A program made the position numbers and the translations under genes. A DNA stretch of 64,000 nt from the NCBI RefSeq assembly GCF_001277255.1, contig NZ_CP012264.1:558001-622000 (forward strand). Reading direction: 5' to 3'. Of this stretch, positions 54,497 to 63,873 are shown piece by piece. This DNA is from Cronobacter condimenti 1330. Lineage in GTDB: Bacteria; Pseudomonadota; Gammaproteobacteria; Enterobacterales; Enterobacteriaceae. The number at the start of each line of letters is the position of its first letter. The stretch's first letter is position 1. Below the pieces are notes generated by a model. It saw only the letters and a program-made list of their open reading frames with translations, did no database searches and was not told the DNA's origin.

Positions 54497-55804
54497 GTGA
54501 TTATCAGTCCCAGCGAAAAGATGCCCGTAGCCCGAGGGGCGGGCCGACACGCCTGGTGCGCGCTGCTCTGCGCTCTGCTGCCGGGCGTGGGCCAGTTTTA
54601 TAACCGTCAGTGGCTAAAAGGCGTCACCTTTCTGGTGCTGCTGGCAAGCTTCCTTGGCGTGTTTCACGATTTCCTGCGTATGGGGCTGTGGGGGCTCTAT
54701 ACGCTGGGTGAAGAAGTGCCGCGCGATAACTCTATCTTCCTGCTGGCCGAGGGCATTCTGAGCCTGCTGGTGGTGGGGTTTGGGGTGACGGTCTATTACT
54801 TCTCGCTGCGTGACGCCTGGGTGAATGGCAAGCGCCGCGACGAAGGGCTGACGCTCAACAGCGTACGCAAGCAGTATCAGTTGCTGCTCTCGGACGGCTT
54901 CCCGTATCTGATGATTGCACCAGGTTTCATTCTGCTGGTGTTCCTGGTGGTGTTTCCGATCCTGTTTGGGTTTGCCATCGCCTTCACCAATTACAACCTT
55001 TACCACACGCCGCCTGCGAAGCTGGTGGACTGGGTGGGGCTTAAGAATTTCGTCAACATTTTCACGCTCTCCATCTGGCGCTCCACATTCCTTGACGTGC
55101 TGCAGTGGACGGTGGTCTGGACGCTGCTTGCGACCACCTTTCAGTGCACGGTGGGCGTACTGCTGGCGATCCTGGTGAACCAGAAAGATCTGCGCTTTAA
55201 GCCGCTTATCCGCACTATTTTCATCCTGCCGTGGGCGGTGCCGGGCTTTGTCACCATTCTGGTGTTCGCCGGGATGTTTAACGACAGCTTTGGGGTAATT
55301 AACAACGCGATTCTGGCCTTCTTCGGCGTCTCGCCGAAGCCGTGGATGACGGACCCGTTCTGGACCAAAACGGCGCTCATCATGATGCAGACGTGGCTCG
55401 GCTTTCCGTTTGTGTTCGCCATGACGACCGGCGTGTTGCAGGCCATCCCGGATGATTTGTATGAAGCCGCGAAGATGGACGGCGCCAGTACCTGGACGCG
55501 CCTTCGCACCATCACGCTGCCGCTGGTGCTCTATGCGATTGCGCCCATCATCATCACCCAGTACACGTTCAACTTTAACAACTTCAACATCATCTACCTG
55601 TTTAACAACGGCGGTCCTGCGGTGGCCGGCTCGAACGCGGGCGGCACTGACATTCTGGTCTCCTGGATTTATAAGCTGACGATGTCTTCGTCCCAGTACG
55701 CCATCGCCGCGACAATAACGATTCTGCTCTCCATCTTTGTGGTGGGACTGGCGCTGTGGCAGTTCCGCGCCACGAAATCGTTCAAAAATGACGAGACGGC
55801 ATAA
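54497..55804 (+). CDS. ABC sugar permease, MalF-like
   Basis: A 435-residue inner-membrane permease with about eight hydrophobic segments and the coupling motif of CUT1 permeases, EAAKMDGASTWTRLRTITLPL (about residues 325-345). The N-terminal extension of about 130 residues with early membrane segments is MalF-like. It starts at GTG with GAAGGAG six bases upstream. It would pair with the next permease. It is equivalent to GanP of Bacillus and GanF of Dickeya. Confidence 0.88.
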   Translation: MIISPSEKMPVARGAGRHAWCALLCALLPGVGQFYNRQWLKGVTFLVLLASFLGVFHDFLRMGLWGLYTLGEEVPRDNSIFLLAEGILSLLVVGFGVTVYYFSLRDAWVNGKRRDEGLTLNSVRKQYQLLLSDGFPYLMIAPGFILLVFLVVFPILFGFAIAFTNYNLYHTPPAKLVDWVGLKNFVNIFTLSIWRSTFLDVLQWTVVWTLLATTFQCTVGVLLAILVNQKDLRFKPLIRTIFILPWAVPGFVTILVFAGMFNDSFGVINNAILAFFGVSPKPWMTDPFWTKTALIMMQTWLGFPFVFAMTTGVLQAIPDDLYEAAKMDGASTWTRLRTITLPLVLYAIAPIIITQYTFNFNNFNIIYLFNNGGPAVAGSNAGGTDILVSWIYKLTMSSSQYAIAATITILLSIFVVGLALWQFRATKSFKNDETA

Positions 55805-55813
55805 GGAGGAGTC

Positions 55814-56665
55814 ATGGCCAAAAGACAAAGCATGAAACAGGAAAAGTGGCTGCGACTCTCGCTCTCGTGGCTGGTTATCCTGACGGTCAGCGTGATCATT
55901 ATCTATCCGCTTATCTGGACGATCGGCGCGTCGCTGAATGCGGGCAACAGCCTGCTGAGCAGTTCGATAATCCCGGAAAACCTCTCGTTCCAGCACTATG
56001 CCGATCTGTTCAACGGTCAGGTGAATTACGTCACCTGGTACTGGAATTCGATGAAAATCAGCTTCATGACCATGGTGCTGACATTAATTAGCGTCAGTTT
56101 CACCGCCTATGCGTTCTCGCGCTTTCGCTTTAAAGGGCGTCAGAACGGGCTGATGTTGTTCCTGTTATTGCAGATGATCCCGCAGTTCTCGGCGCTGATT
56201 GCTATTTTCGTGCTGTCGCAGCTGCTGGGGCTTATCAACAGCCACCTGGCGCTGGTGCTGATTTACGTCGCCGGGATGATCCCGATGAATACGTACCTGA
56301 TGAAGGGGTATCTCGACGCTATCCCGAAAGATCTCGACGAATCCGCGCGCATGGACGGTGCCAGCAATTTTCGGATCTTCATCGAAATCATCATGCCGCT
56401 CTCTAAACCTATCGTTGCGGTCGTTGCGCTGTTCTCCTTCACCGGGCCGCTCGGGGATTTCATCTTATCGAGCACCATTCTGCGCACGCCGGATAAATAC
56501 ACGCTGCCTATCGGGCTTTATAACCTGGTGGCGCAGAAGATGGGCGCGAGCTACACCACCTACGCCGCGGGCGCGGTGCTGATTGCCGTACCCGTCGCCA
56601 TCCTCTATCTGGCCTTACAGAAATACTTCGTCTCCGGCCTGACCTCCGGCAGTACCAAAGGATAA
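55814..56665 (+). CDS. ABC sugar permease, MalG-like
   Basis: A 283-residue permease with six membrane segments and the EAA loop ESARMDGASNFRIFIEIIMPLSKP (about residues 176-199). The start follows AAGGAGGAGTC. It completes the membrane channel with the MalF-like partner. Four bases separate its stop from the galactanase gene, so translation is linked. It is equivalent to GanQ or GanG. Confidence 0.9.
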   Translation: MAKRQSMKQEKWLRLSLSWLVILTVSVIIIYPLIWTIGASLNAGNSLLSSSIIPENLSFQHYADLFNGQVNYVTWYWNSMKISFMTMVLTLISVSFTAYAFSRFRFKGRQNGLMLFLLLQMIPQFSALIAIFVLSQLLGLINSHLALVLIYVAGMIPMNTYLMKGYLDAIPKDLDESARMDGASNFRIFIEIIMPLSKPIVAVVALFSFTGPLGDFILSSTILRTPDKYTLPIGLYNLVAQKMGASYTTYAAGAVLIAVPVAILYLALQKYFVSGLTSGSTKG

Positions 56666-56669
56666 TCTG

Positions 56670-57869
56670 ATGAAACTGTGTAAACCCGCACTGCTTGCCG
56701 TCTCGCTGGCCTGCTGTTTTTCCGCTTTCGCCGCCACGATGACGCCGATTACCCCAAAACCGTTGTCGCTCCCGGCAGATTTCATCAAGGGCGCGGATAT
56801 CTCCACGCTGCCGGAGCTGGAGCGCCAGGGCGCAAAATTTTACGACGCGCACCATAAACAACAGGACGCGCTGACTATCCTGCGCCAGAACGGCGTGAAC
56901 TATGTGCGCCTGCGCCTGTGGGTTGACCCGAAAGACAGCGCCGGCGCGCCTTATGGCGGCGGCACCAACGATCTCGCCACCACGCTTGCGCTGGCGAAGC
57001 GTGTGAAAGCGCAGGGCATGAAGCTGCTGCTCGATTTCCACTACAGCGATTTCTGGACCGACCCCGGCAAACAGTTCAAGCCGAAAGCCTGGGAAAACCA
57101 GAATTACGACCAGCTGAAAACCACCATCCACGACTACACCCGCGACACCATCGCTGAATTTAAAAAGGCAGGCGTCCTGCCGGACATGGTGCAGATCGGC
57201 AATGAAATTAACGGCGGCATCCTGTGGCCGGAGGGCAAAAGCTGGGGGCAGGGCGGCGGCGAGTTTGACCGTCTCGCGGGGCTGTTGAACGCGGCCATCA
57301 GTGGCCTGCGGGAAAATCTCACCCAGGGTGAGCAGGTGAAAATCATGCTGCATCTGGCGGAAGGCACCAAAAACGACACCTTCCGCTGGTGGTTTGATGA
57401 AATCACCAAACGCCAGGTGCCGTTCGATGTCATTGGGTTGTCGATGTACACCTACTGGAACGGGCCCATCAGCGCGCTGAAAGCCAACATGGATGACATC
57501 AGTAAGCGTTACAACAAAGACGTGATTGTGGTCGAGGCGGCCTACGCGTACACGCTTGAGAACTGCGATAACGCCGAAAATAGCTTCCAGCAAAAAGAGG
57601 AAAAAGACGGCGGTTACCCGGCGACGGTGCAGGGCCAGTACGACTACGTGCATGACCTGATGCAGAGCGTGGCGAATGTCGAGAACCATCGCGGTAAAGG
57701 CATCTTCTACTGGGAGCCGGCCTGGATTGCGGTGCCCGGCAACACCTGGGCGACGCCCGCGGGCATGAAGTATATCCACGACGAGTGGAAGACCGGCAAC
57801 GCCCGCGAAAACCAGGCGTTTTTCGATTGCCATGGGCAGGTGCTGCCGTCGGTGAAAGTCTTTAATTAA
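56670..57869 (+). CDS. Endo-beta-1,4-galactanase, GH53
   Basis: A 399-residue secreted arabinogalactan endo-1,4-beta-galactosidase. The signal peptide is MKLCKPALLAVSLACCFSAFAA. The acid/base Glu is in VQIGNEINGG and the nucleophile in VIVVEAAYAY. It cuts galactan side chains of pectin to oligomers, probably in the periplasm. It lies four bases after the permease gene. Names conflict between systems: it would be ganB in Bacillus and ganA in Dickeya, so no symbol is given. Confidence 0.92.
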   Translation: MKLCKPALLAVSLACCFSAFAATMTPITPKPLSLPADFIKGADISTLPELERQGAKFYDAHHKQQDALTILRQNGVNYVRLRLWVDPKDSAGAPYGGGTNDLATTLALAKRVKAQGMKLLLDFHYSDFWTDPGKQFKPKAWENQNYDQLKTTIHDYTRDTIAEFKKAGVLPDMVQIGNEINGGILWPEGKSWGQGGGEFDRLAGLLNAAISGLRENLTQGEQVKIMLHLAEGTKNDTFRWWFDEITKRQVPFDVIGLSMYTYWNGPISALKANMDDISKRYNKDVIVVEAAYAYTLENCDNAENSFQQKEEKDGGYPATVQGQYDYVHDLMQSVANVENHRGKGIFYWEPAWIAVPGNTWATPAGMKYIHDEWKTGNARENQAFFDCHGQVLPSVKVFN

Positions 57870-57899
57870 TCCCTTTTATTCCATTTATATCCTGATGAA

Positions 57900-57933
57900 T
57901 TCACCCGGCAGGGCGCGAGGCCTGCCGGGTGAA
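57900..57933 (+). repeat. Stable intra-operon hairpin
   Basis: TTCACCCGGCAGG and CCTGCCGGGTGAA make a perfect 13-bp stem with an 8-base loop between the galactanase and beta-galactosidase genes. No T-tract follows, so it probably protects the upstream mRNA. Confidence 0.75.
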
Positions 57934-57966
57934 ACCGGACGGGTATGCAGTACAGGAAGCTTACAA

Positions 57967-60027
57967 ATGAACAAATTTGCGCCTTTAAGTCCGAAGGTCA
58001 GCGCGCTCTTGCACGGCGCGGACTATAACCCGGAGCAGTGGGAGCACTATCCCGGCACGGTAGATAGCGATATCGCCATGATGCAACAGGCGAAATGCAA
58101 CGTGATGTCTGTGGGCATTTTCAGCTGGGCGAAGCTTGAGCCGGAGGAGGGCGTGTTTACCTTCGAGTGGCTCGACGACGTTATCGACAAGCTGTATCAG
58201 GGCGGCATTCACGTTTTCCTTGCCACGCCGAGTGGCGCGCGTCCGGCCTGGATGTCACAAAAATATCCGCAGGTATTGCGCGTAGGGCGCGACCGCGTAC
58301 CGGCGCTGCATGGCGGGCGTCATAACCACTGCATGAGCTCGCCGGTCTATCGCGAAAAGACGGCGACCATTAACCGTCTGCTGGCGGAGCGCTATGCGCA
58401 CCACCCGGCGGTGCTCGGGTGGCATATCTCTAACGAATATGGCGGCGAGTGCCACTGCGATCGCTGCCAGGAGAATTTCCGCGGCTGGCTGAAGGCGCGC
58501 TACGGCACGCTCGACAAACTCAACGCGGCCTGGTGGAGCACCTTCTGGAGCCACACCTTTACCGACTGGTCGCAGATTGAATCCCCGGCGCCGCAGGGCG
58601 AAAATTCCATTCACGGCCTGAATCTGGACTGGCACCGTTTTAACACCGCGCAGGTGACCGATTTCTGCCGCCATGAACTGGCTCCGCTGAAGGCGGTGAA
58701 CCCGGATTTACCGGCGACCACCAACTTCATGGAATATTTCTACGATTACGACTACTGGCAGCTTGCCGAACCGCTCGATTTTATCTCCTGGGACAGCTAC
58801 CCGATGTGGCACCGCGATAAAGACGAAACGGAGCTTGCCTGCTACACCGCGATGTATCACGACCTGATGCGCACGTTAAAACACGGCAAACCGTTTGTGC
58901 TGATGGAATCCACGCCCGGCACCACCAACTGGCAGCCTACCAGCAAGCTGAAAAAGCCGGGGATGCATATCCTCTCCTCACTCCAGGCGGTGGCGCACGG
59001 CGCGGATTCGGTGCAGTACTTTCAGTGGCGCAAGAGCCGCGGCTCGGTGGAGAAATTCCACGGCGCGGTCGTCGACCATGTCGGTCATCTTGATACCCGT
59101 ATCGGGCGCGAAGTGGCGCAGCTCGGCGATATGTTAAGCCAGCTTGATCCGGTGGTCGGTGCGCGCGTCGATGCGCAGGTGGCGGTCATTTTCGACTGGG
59201 AAAGCCGCTGGGCGATGGACGACGCGCAGGGCCCGCGCAACCTCGGGCTGGAGTATGAAAAAACCGTTGCCGAGCACTATCGCCCGTTCTGGGAGCAGGG
59301 GATCGCGGTCGATGTGATTAACGCCGACGCCGATCTCAGCCGCTATAAGCTGGTTATCGCGCCGATGCTCTACATGGTGCGCGACGGCTTTGCACAACGC
59401 GCCGAAGCCTTTGTCGAGCAGGGCGGTCACTTCGTGACGACCTACTGGAGCGGCATTGTGAACGAAACCGATCTCTGCCATCTGGGCGGTTTTCCTGGGC
59501 CGCTGCGTAAGCTGCTGGGTATCTGGGCGGAAGAGATTGACTGCCTTGCCGATGGCGAACGCAACCTGATTCAGGGGCTGGCGGGCAATGAGTGTGGGCT
59601 GCAAGGGCCGTATCAGGTGCGCCACCTGTGCGATTTGATCCATACCGAAGGCGCGACGGCACTTGCGACCTATCGCGACGATTTCTATGCCGGGCGCGCG
59701 GCAGTGACCGTCAACCGGTTTGGCGCGGGCAAAGCCTGGTATGTCGCCTCGCGTAACGATCTCGCCTTCCAGCGCGATTTCTTCGGCAACATCATCAAAG
59801 AACTGGCGCTTACGCGTGCGCTGGAGGCGGATTTCCCGCCAGGCGTCACCGCGCATGCCCGCCAGGATGGCGAATCAGCGTTTATTTTTGTTGAGAACTA
59901 CACTGGTGCGCCGCAGTCGGTGACGCTGCCGGAGGGCTGCGTGGATATGCTGACGGGCGATGCCGTCAGCGGCAAGCTGCCGCTCGCGCCCTGGGGTTGC
60001 CGGATCCTGCGCCGCCACCTCGCCTGA
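57967..60027 (+). CDS. Beta-galactosidase, GH42
   Basis: A 686-residue cytoplasmic GH42 enzyme that hydrolyses imported galacto-oligosaccharides to galactose. It begins MNKFAPLSPKVSALLHGADYNPEQW, with acid/base Glu in WHISNEYGGECHC, nucleophile Glu in VLMESTPGTTNW, and the trimer zinc site near CHCDRC. No signal peptide. The start at 57967 has ACAGGAAG upstream; the earlier in-frame start adds only low-complexity residues. A terminator follows. Confidence 0.92.
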   Translation: MNKFAPLSPKVSALLHGADYNPEQWEHYPGTVDSDIAMMQQAKCNVMSVGIFSWAKLEPEEGVFTFEWLDDVIDKLYQGGIHVFLATPSGARPAWMSQKYPQVLRVGRDRVPALHGGRHNHCMSSPVYREKTATINRLLAERYAHHPAVLGWHISNEYGGECHCDRCQENFRGWLKARYGTLDKLNAAWWSTFWSHTFTDWSQIESPAPQGENSIHGLNLDWHRFNTAQVTDFCRHELAPLKAVNPDLPATTNFMEYFYDYDYWQLAEPLDFISWDSYPMWHRDKDETELACYTAMYHDLMRTLKHGKPFVLMESTPGTTNWQPTSKLKKPGMHILSSLQAVAHGADSVQYFQWRKSRGSVEKFHGAVVDHVGHLDTRIGREVAQLGDMLSQLDPVVGARVDAQVAVIFDWESRWAMDDAQGPRNLGLEYEKTVAEHYRPFWEQGIAVDVINADADLSRYKLVIAPMLYMVRDGFAQRAEAFVEQGGHFVTTYWSGIVNETDLCHLGGFPGPLRKLLGIWAEEIDCLADGERNLIQGLAGNECGLQGPYQVRHLCDLIHTEGATALATYRDDFYAGRAAVTVNRFGAGKAWYVASRNDLAFQRDFFGNIIKELALTRALEADFPPGVTAHARQDGESAFIFVENYTGAPQSVTLPEGCVDMLTGDAVSGKLPLAPWGCRILRRHLA

Positions 60028-60041
60028 GTTTTCTCCCTGCG

Positions 60042-60070
60042 CGCCCGTTCACCCGAACGGGCGTTTTTTT
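60042..60070 (+). terminator. Terminator after the beta-galactosidase gene
   Basis: CGCCCGTTC and GAACGGGCG arms are followed by seven T bases. It lies inside the operon before the EIIB-like gene, so expression of that gene would be reduced. Confidence 0.88.
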
Positions 60071-60095
60071 ATTCTCCGCCCGAAAAGGAGCCGCT

Positions 60096-60413
60096 ATGGT
60101 TAGCCTCAAATCGTTTCTCCAGCATGTCACTCGCCCGCAGCCTGCAAGCCCCACCACGTTAACCGAGGAGGAGCGTCAGCAAATCGCTCGCCTGGTGGCG
60201 GATTTCGGCGGGCAGGACAATATCGAACACGTTGATGCGTGCATGACGCGACTGCGCGTCAAAGTGAAAGATTTAACCCGCGTGGACCCGCACGCGTTGC
60301 AGGAAGAAGGCGCGCTGGGGGTCATTATCCTCGGCCAGGAGGTGCATGCGATTTTCGGCAAGCAGTCCGACGCGCTGCGCAAGCTGCTGGATGAGCGTTT
60401 TACGAGTCAGTAA
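60096..60413 (+). CDS. Orphan PTS EIIB (glucose-type) domain protein
   Basis: A 105-residue protein with a glucose-family EIIB domain: IARLVADFGGQDNIEHVDACMTRLRVKVKDLTRVD contains the phosphorylatable Cys (residue about 49), and ALGVIILGQEVHAIFGKQSDALRKLL follows. No EIIC or EIIA is present. It may act as a phosphorylation-state sensor, and a similarly placed small gene (ganC) is recalled in Dickeya. The ATG at 60096 follows AAAAGGAGCCGCT. Its role in an ABC-based pathway is unexplained. Confidence 0.85.
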   Translation: MVSLKSFLQHVTRPQPASPTTLTEEERQQIARLVADFGGQDNIEHVDACMTRLRVKVKDLTRVDPHALQEEGALGVIILGQEVHAIFGKQSDALRKLLDERFTSQ

Positions 60414-60430
60414 AGAAACGAGCCAGTCAT

Positions 60431-60469
60431 AAAAAAAGCGGGATAACCCTGCATAAAAGGTTATCCCGC
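60431..60469 (-). terminator. Terminator of the porin gene
   Basis: GCGGGATAACC and GGTTATCCCGC (60438-60448, 60459-60469) are followed on the minus strand by seven T bases. It is 177 bases from the porin stop, so the transcript has a long 3' untranslated part. Confidence 0.8.
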
Positions 60470-60645
60470 AAAAGGCAACGAGGGTGCATCAGCGGCTTGC
60501 GCCTTGATGGATGTGCCAAAGTTCTCGGAGATACAACGCTAACCCTGCGTTGTCGCAAGCCAGGCTGCGATGTCAGACGGCGGCGGTTTCGGGCCGCTAC
60601 CGTCCATGCTGCCTGTAGCTTTCGGCGCGTCAGGGGGACTACGAC

Positions 60646-61914
60646 TTACCACCAGGCCTCAACCTGAACCCCGAAGTTCCAGGTGTCGCTGGCGGTGCCA
60701 TCCTGTAACGATTTGCCGTTCTGCGAATCGTTAAGATAAGAGGCGAAGACGCGCAGTTCCGGGCGCGACATGAAATCCGGCCCATCGGCAAGGCCCAGCG
60801 CGAGGGTGTACTTCTCGCCACTCTGTTTGTAATGCGTGCCGTTGTTATAGGTGTCTTTCTGCCAGAACCCACCCACTTCACCGATGAGGCGCACGTACTG
60901 CGTGAACTGATATTGCCCACGGCCCACCAGTGAGAAGAGGCGCGATTTATCGGTCGTGGCGGTGATATCGTCCGCCGAGCCCCAGGTCAGCACATGGTTA
61001 AAGGAAAACTTGTCGGTGACAGGAATAAGACCGGTGTTGATCACGCGATAACCGCTGGCGTCGTTCACGTCGTTCCACATGTCATACCAGCCGCCGCCCT
61101 GCGACACCATGTTCTGCGCAAGCCCTTTGTTGGCGTACTGCAACACTAACTTGTTATAACCGCCGAGCATGTCCTGGCTGATTTCGCCGGTCAGCATGAC
61201 GCCGTTATCAGCCTCATACAGACCGCCGTAATCCTTCTGTTTGTCAGTCGGGTTTGGCATGGCGTAGTCGATGCCAAACTCGGTCCAGGCGCCGGTCCAC
61301 GGCTTCCAGCCTGCGTAACGTAAGTCGAGATAGTTGATGTTGACGTCGTTATCGCCATCGACACGGTAGTCGAGATCGTTCGCATCGCCACGGATCCATG
61401 CAAAAGAGACGGCGCCCGGGCCTACGGTGTAGTTTTCGATCCCCGCGCCAGAGCCTGAGATGTTCCAGTATTTAGTGTCGATGATGTGCAGATCGTGGCG
61501 CTGATAGTAACGCTTGCCGCCCCAGATAACGGCGTTCGGATCGCCCGGGACAAGCCCTTTGATCTGCAGGTTTAACTGGCGCAGGCCGAATTCGGCGTCG
61601 TCATTACGGGTGCTTTCGTTATCGTTGGAACCGTCAGAAACCATGCTGACCATACTGTCGACATAGAAACTGACTTCGTCTTTTTTGTAGACTTCCGATC
61701 CCAGCTCCACTTCGCCATAGGTGTCGGTTTCGTTACCCAGACGCCCCAGCTTGTTTTTTTGCCATTCTTCCTGACCGCCATCCTGCGAGACGCCCACGCC
61801 GCCACGCAAATAGCCATGAAAATCAATAGGTACAGAAGATGAGGCCGCCATCAGGCAGGGTGAAGTCAGCGCGGCGGCTAACGCAACGGCCACTGTGCGT
61901 AGCGTAGTATTCAT
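60646..61914 (-). CDS. ganL: Maltoporin-like sugar porin, GanL type
   Basis: A 422-residue outer-membrane protein of the LamB family. The signal peptide is MNTTLRTVAVALAAALTSPCLMAA; the mature start VPIDFHGYLRGGVGVSQDG and the end WNFGVQVEAWW are characteristic. Aromatic residues of a greasy slide are likely. It would admit galactan oligosaccharides across the outer membrane, as GanL does in Dickeya. It is divergent from the LacI-type gene, with an operator candidate at its promoter. Confidence 0.88.
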   Translation of the reverse strand: MNTTLRTVAVALAAALTSPCLMAASSSVPIDFHGYLRGGVGVSQDGGQEEWQKNKLGRLGNETDTYGEVELGSEVYKKDEVSFYVDSMVSMVSDGSNDNESTRNDDAEFGLRQLNLQIKGLVPGDPNAVIWGGKRYYQRHDLHIIDTKYWNISGSGAGIENYTVGPGAVSFAWIRGDANDLDYRVDGDNDVNINYLDLRYAGWKPWTGAWTEFGIDYAMPNPTDKQKDYGGLYEADNGVMLTGEISQDMLGGYNKLVLQYANKGLAQNMVSQGGGWYDMWNDVNDASGYRVINTGLIPVTDKFSFNHVLTWGSADDITATTDKSRLFSLVGRGQYQFTQYVRLIGEVGGFWQKDTYNNGTHYKQSGEKYTLALGLADGPDFMSRPELRVFASYLNDSQNGKSLQDGTASDTWNFGVQVEAWW

Positions 61915-61933
61915 AGTAACCTCTTTTATTGTT

Positions 61934-61951
61934 TTGTATTACGTTCACATA
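61934..61951. promoter_or_regulatory. Candidate operator, site 2 (porin promoter)
   Basis: TTGTATTACGTTCACATA shares TTGTATTACGT with the site at 52882 and is 20 bases from the porin start. Confidence 0.55.
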
Positions 61952-62073
61952 ACCGCAGCCATAAAACGCCTTTGTTAAATATCAGGCAATTTTGATCTTA
62001 ATTAATTGTGACGAGGTGCAAATAAATCAGGCTTTTTTGTAACGAACGGTGATGTTTCTCACGAGTTTTATGT

Positions 62074-62091
62074 ATTGTGAACGTAGTACTT
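62074..62091. promoter_or_regulatory. Candidate operator, site 3 (regulator promoter)
   Basis: ATTGTGAACGTAGTACTT carries GTGAACGTAGTAC, the near reverse complement of GTATTACGTTCAC at site 2. It is upstream of the LacI-type gene, consistent with autoregulation. Confidence 0.55.
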
Positions 62092-62186
62092 TGCTTAACG
62101 GAAGGATAACGGGGATTTGTGCAGAAAAGGTTTTTCCGGCTGGCCCCTGTTACAATCAGCCCAGCCCATGAAAAAGGAACCGGAAC

Positions 62187-63260
62187 ATGAAGTCTAAAAG
62201 CGCCACACTGGAAGACGTCGCCCGCCATGCGGGGGTTTCCTACCAGACGGTGTCTCGTGTACTGAATAAGTCTGCCAATGTCTCTGAAGCCACGCGCCGC
62301 AAGGTAGAGGAGGCGATCGCGCATTTGCGTTATGTGCCGAACCGACTGGCGCAGCAGCTTGTCGGCAAGCAGAGCATGACCCTTGGCCTGGTCACCACAT
62401 CCCTTGCGCTACACGCGCCGTCGCAGGTGGCGGCGGCGGTGAAACGTTACGCAAATGTGGACGGTTATCAGGTATTGATCTCAATGATCGATGAGAGCGT
62501 CAGCCAGGGGATCCAGGATTCCATCAACGAGCTCAAGTCACAGCTGGTGGATAAGGTTATCATCAACGTGCCGCTGGAGACGCAGGAGGCCGAGAAGATA
62601 GCCGCCGATAACGACGATATTCTGTGCCTGTTCCTGGATGTTGATCCCTACAGCTCGGTGTTTAATGTTTCTTTCAATCCGGCCGATGGCACACGCGCCA
62701 GTGTGAAGTATTTGTATGAGATGGGGCACCGGGAGATTGCACTGCTGGCAGGCCCGGAGCGCTCGGTCTCGGCGCGGCTGCGTCTGAAAAGCTGGGTAGA
62801 GACGCTGGAGAGCTACGGCCTGAAGCCCGTTACGGTGTTACACGGCAACTGGGACGCCCAAAGCGGCTATGCGGGCGCGCTGCAGATGCTGCGCGAAGCA
62901 CCGCACTTTACCGCAGTGCTGGTGGCGAACGACCAGATGGCGCTTGGGGTGCTCAGCGCGTTCCATCAGCAGCAGCTTTCCATTCCGGGCCAGAAATCAG
63001 TGATTGGCTATGACGACACCTACGAAAGCTCGTTTTTCTACCCGGCACTGACGACAGTCTCGCTCGATCTCGATATGCAGGGTAAAGAGGCGGTACGCCG
63101 GTTACTGGAAGCAAGCGAAAGCGACGCCTCCCGGTTGTCGTCGATTCTGCCAGCACGGCTCGTTATTCGTCACTCTACCGGCCCGCGTGAAGACGACACG
63201 CCAGACATGCGCAAAATCGCCGATGAACTGCGGCTTATCGCCAGTCGTCTTAGTCAGTAA
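62187..63260 (+). CDS. ganR: LacI-family regulator of the galactan genes
   Basis: A 357-residue LacI-type repressor: N-terminal helix-turn-helix ATLEDVARHAGVSYQTVSRVLNKSANVSEATRRKVEEAIAHLRYVPN (6-52), hinge, and a periplasmic-binding-protein-like effector domain (TLGLVTTSLALHAPSQVAAAVK onward). It resembles LacI itself in RLAQQLVGKQS. It probably represses the neighbouring porin and transport/hydrolase genes until galactose or galactobiose is present. The name follows its position in gan clusters. Confidence 0.85.
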   Translation: MKSKSATLEDVARHAGVSYQTVSRVLNKSANVSEATRRKVEEAIAHLRYVPNRLAQQLVGKQSMTLGLVTTSLALHAPSQVAAAVKRYANVDGYQVLISMIDESVSQGIQDSINELKSQLVDKVIINVPLETQEAEKIAADNDDILCLFLDVDPYSSVFNVSFNPADGTRASVKYLYEMGHREIALLAGPERSVSARLRLKSWVETLESYGLKPVTVLHGNWDAQSGYAGALQMLREAPHFTAVLVANDQMALGVLSAFHQQQLSIPGQKSVIGYDDTYESSFFYPALTTVSLDLDMQGKEAVRRLLEASESDASRLSSILPARLVIRHSTGPREDDTPDMRKIADELRLIASRLSQ

Positions 63261-63345
63261 CCACGCCCATCATGCCCGGGCTGCTGCGCGATAAGTAGCG
63301 GCCCGCGCGTTTCGCAATCCATGCTTTTTCCCCGCCCGTTTCTTG

Positions 63346-63365
63346 ATACTTATCCTGATAAGTAT
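63346..63365. promoter_or_regulatory. Candidate MarR operator
   Basis: ATACTTATC-CT-GATAAGTAT is a perfect 9-bp inverted repeat, 36 bases before the MarR gene. Such palindromes are typical autoregulatory MarR sites. Confidence 0.65.
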
Positions 63366-63400
63366 TAAGTTGCCCTCCCGCTAACCGAAGGGAGCCTCCG

Positions 63401-63871
63401 ATGACTGAAGATGAACGGTTCGCACGCCGTCCCATGGGTATGCGTATGGCGATGATTGTGCGCCAGTGGCGCGCCATTATCGATCACGCGATAACCGGGA
63501 CGGGCCTGACGCAGTCTGGCTGGACGGTGCTGATGCAGCTTGATCAACAGGGGGACAACATTTCGGTAAGCGAACTGGCGCAGGTGCAGGGCATCGAATT
63601 GCCGCCGCTCATGCGCACGCTGGCCTGCCTTGAAAGTAAAGGCTATCTGGTGCGCAGCACCTCGCCTTACGACAAACGCATTCGTCTGTTATCGCTCACC
63701 GACGACGGCAGGGCGATGCTCGCCACGCTAAATGAGGTGATTACGCGTTATCAGGCGCGCGTGTCGCAAAATATTCCCGCGCAGGATATGGAAATCTTCA
63801 GCGAAACGTTAAATCACATCGCGTGTAATCTGCGGACCATCCGCGAAGAAGACCTCGATAACACACAATAA
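63401..63871 (+). CDS. MarR/SlyA-family regulator
   Basis: A 156-residue winged-helix protein with a MarR core: LTQSGWTVLMQLDQQGDNISVSELAQVQGIELPPLMRTLACLESKGYLVRSTSPYDKRIRLLSLTDDGRAML (about 37-108), including the wing motif DKRIRLLSLT. It precedes an HlyD-family gene by two bases, so it is probably a repressor of an efflux operon. Confidence 0.9.
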   Translation: MTEDERFARRPMGMRMAMIVRQWRAIIDHAITGTGLTQSGWTVLMQLDQQGDNISVSELAQVQGIELPPLMRTLACLESKGYLVRSTSPYDKRIRLLSLTDDGRAMLATLNEVITRYQARVSQNIPAQDMEIFSETLNHIACNLRTIREEDLDNTQ

Positions 63872-63873
63872 CT

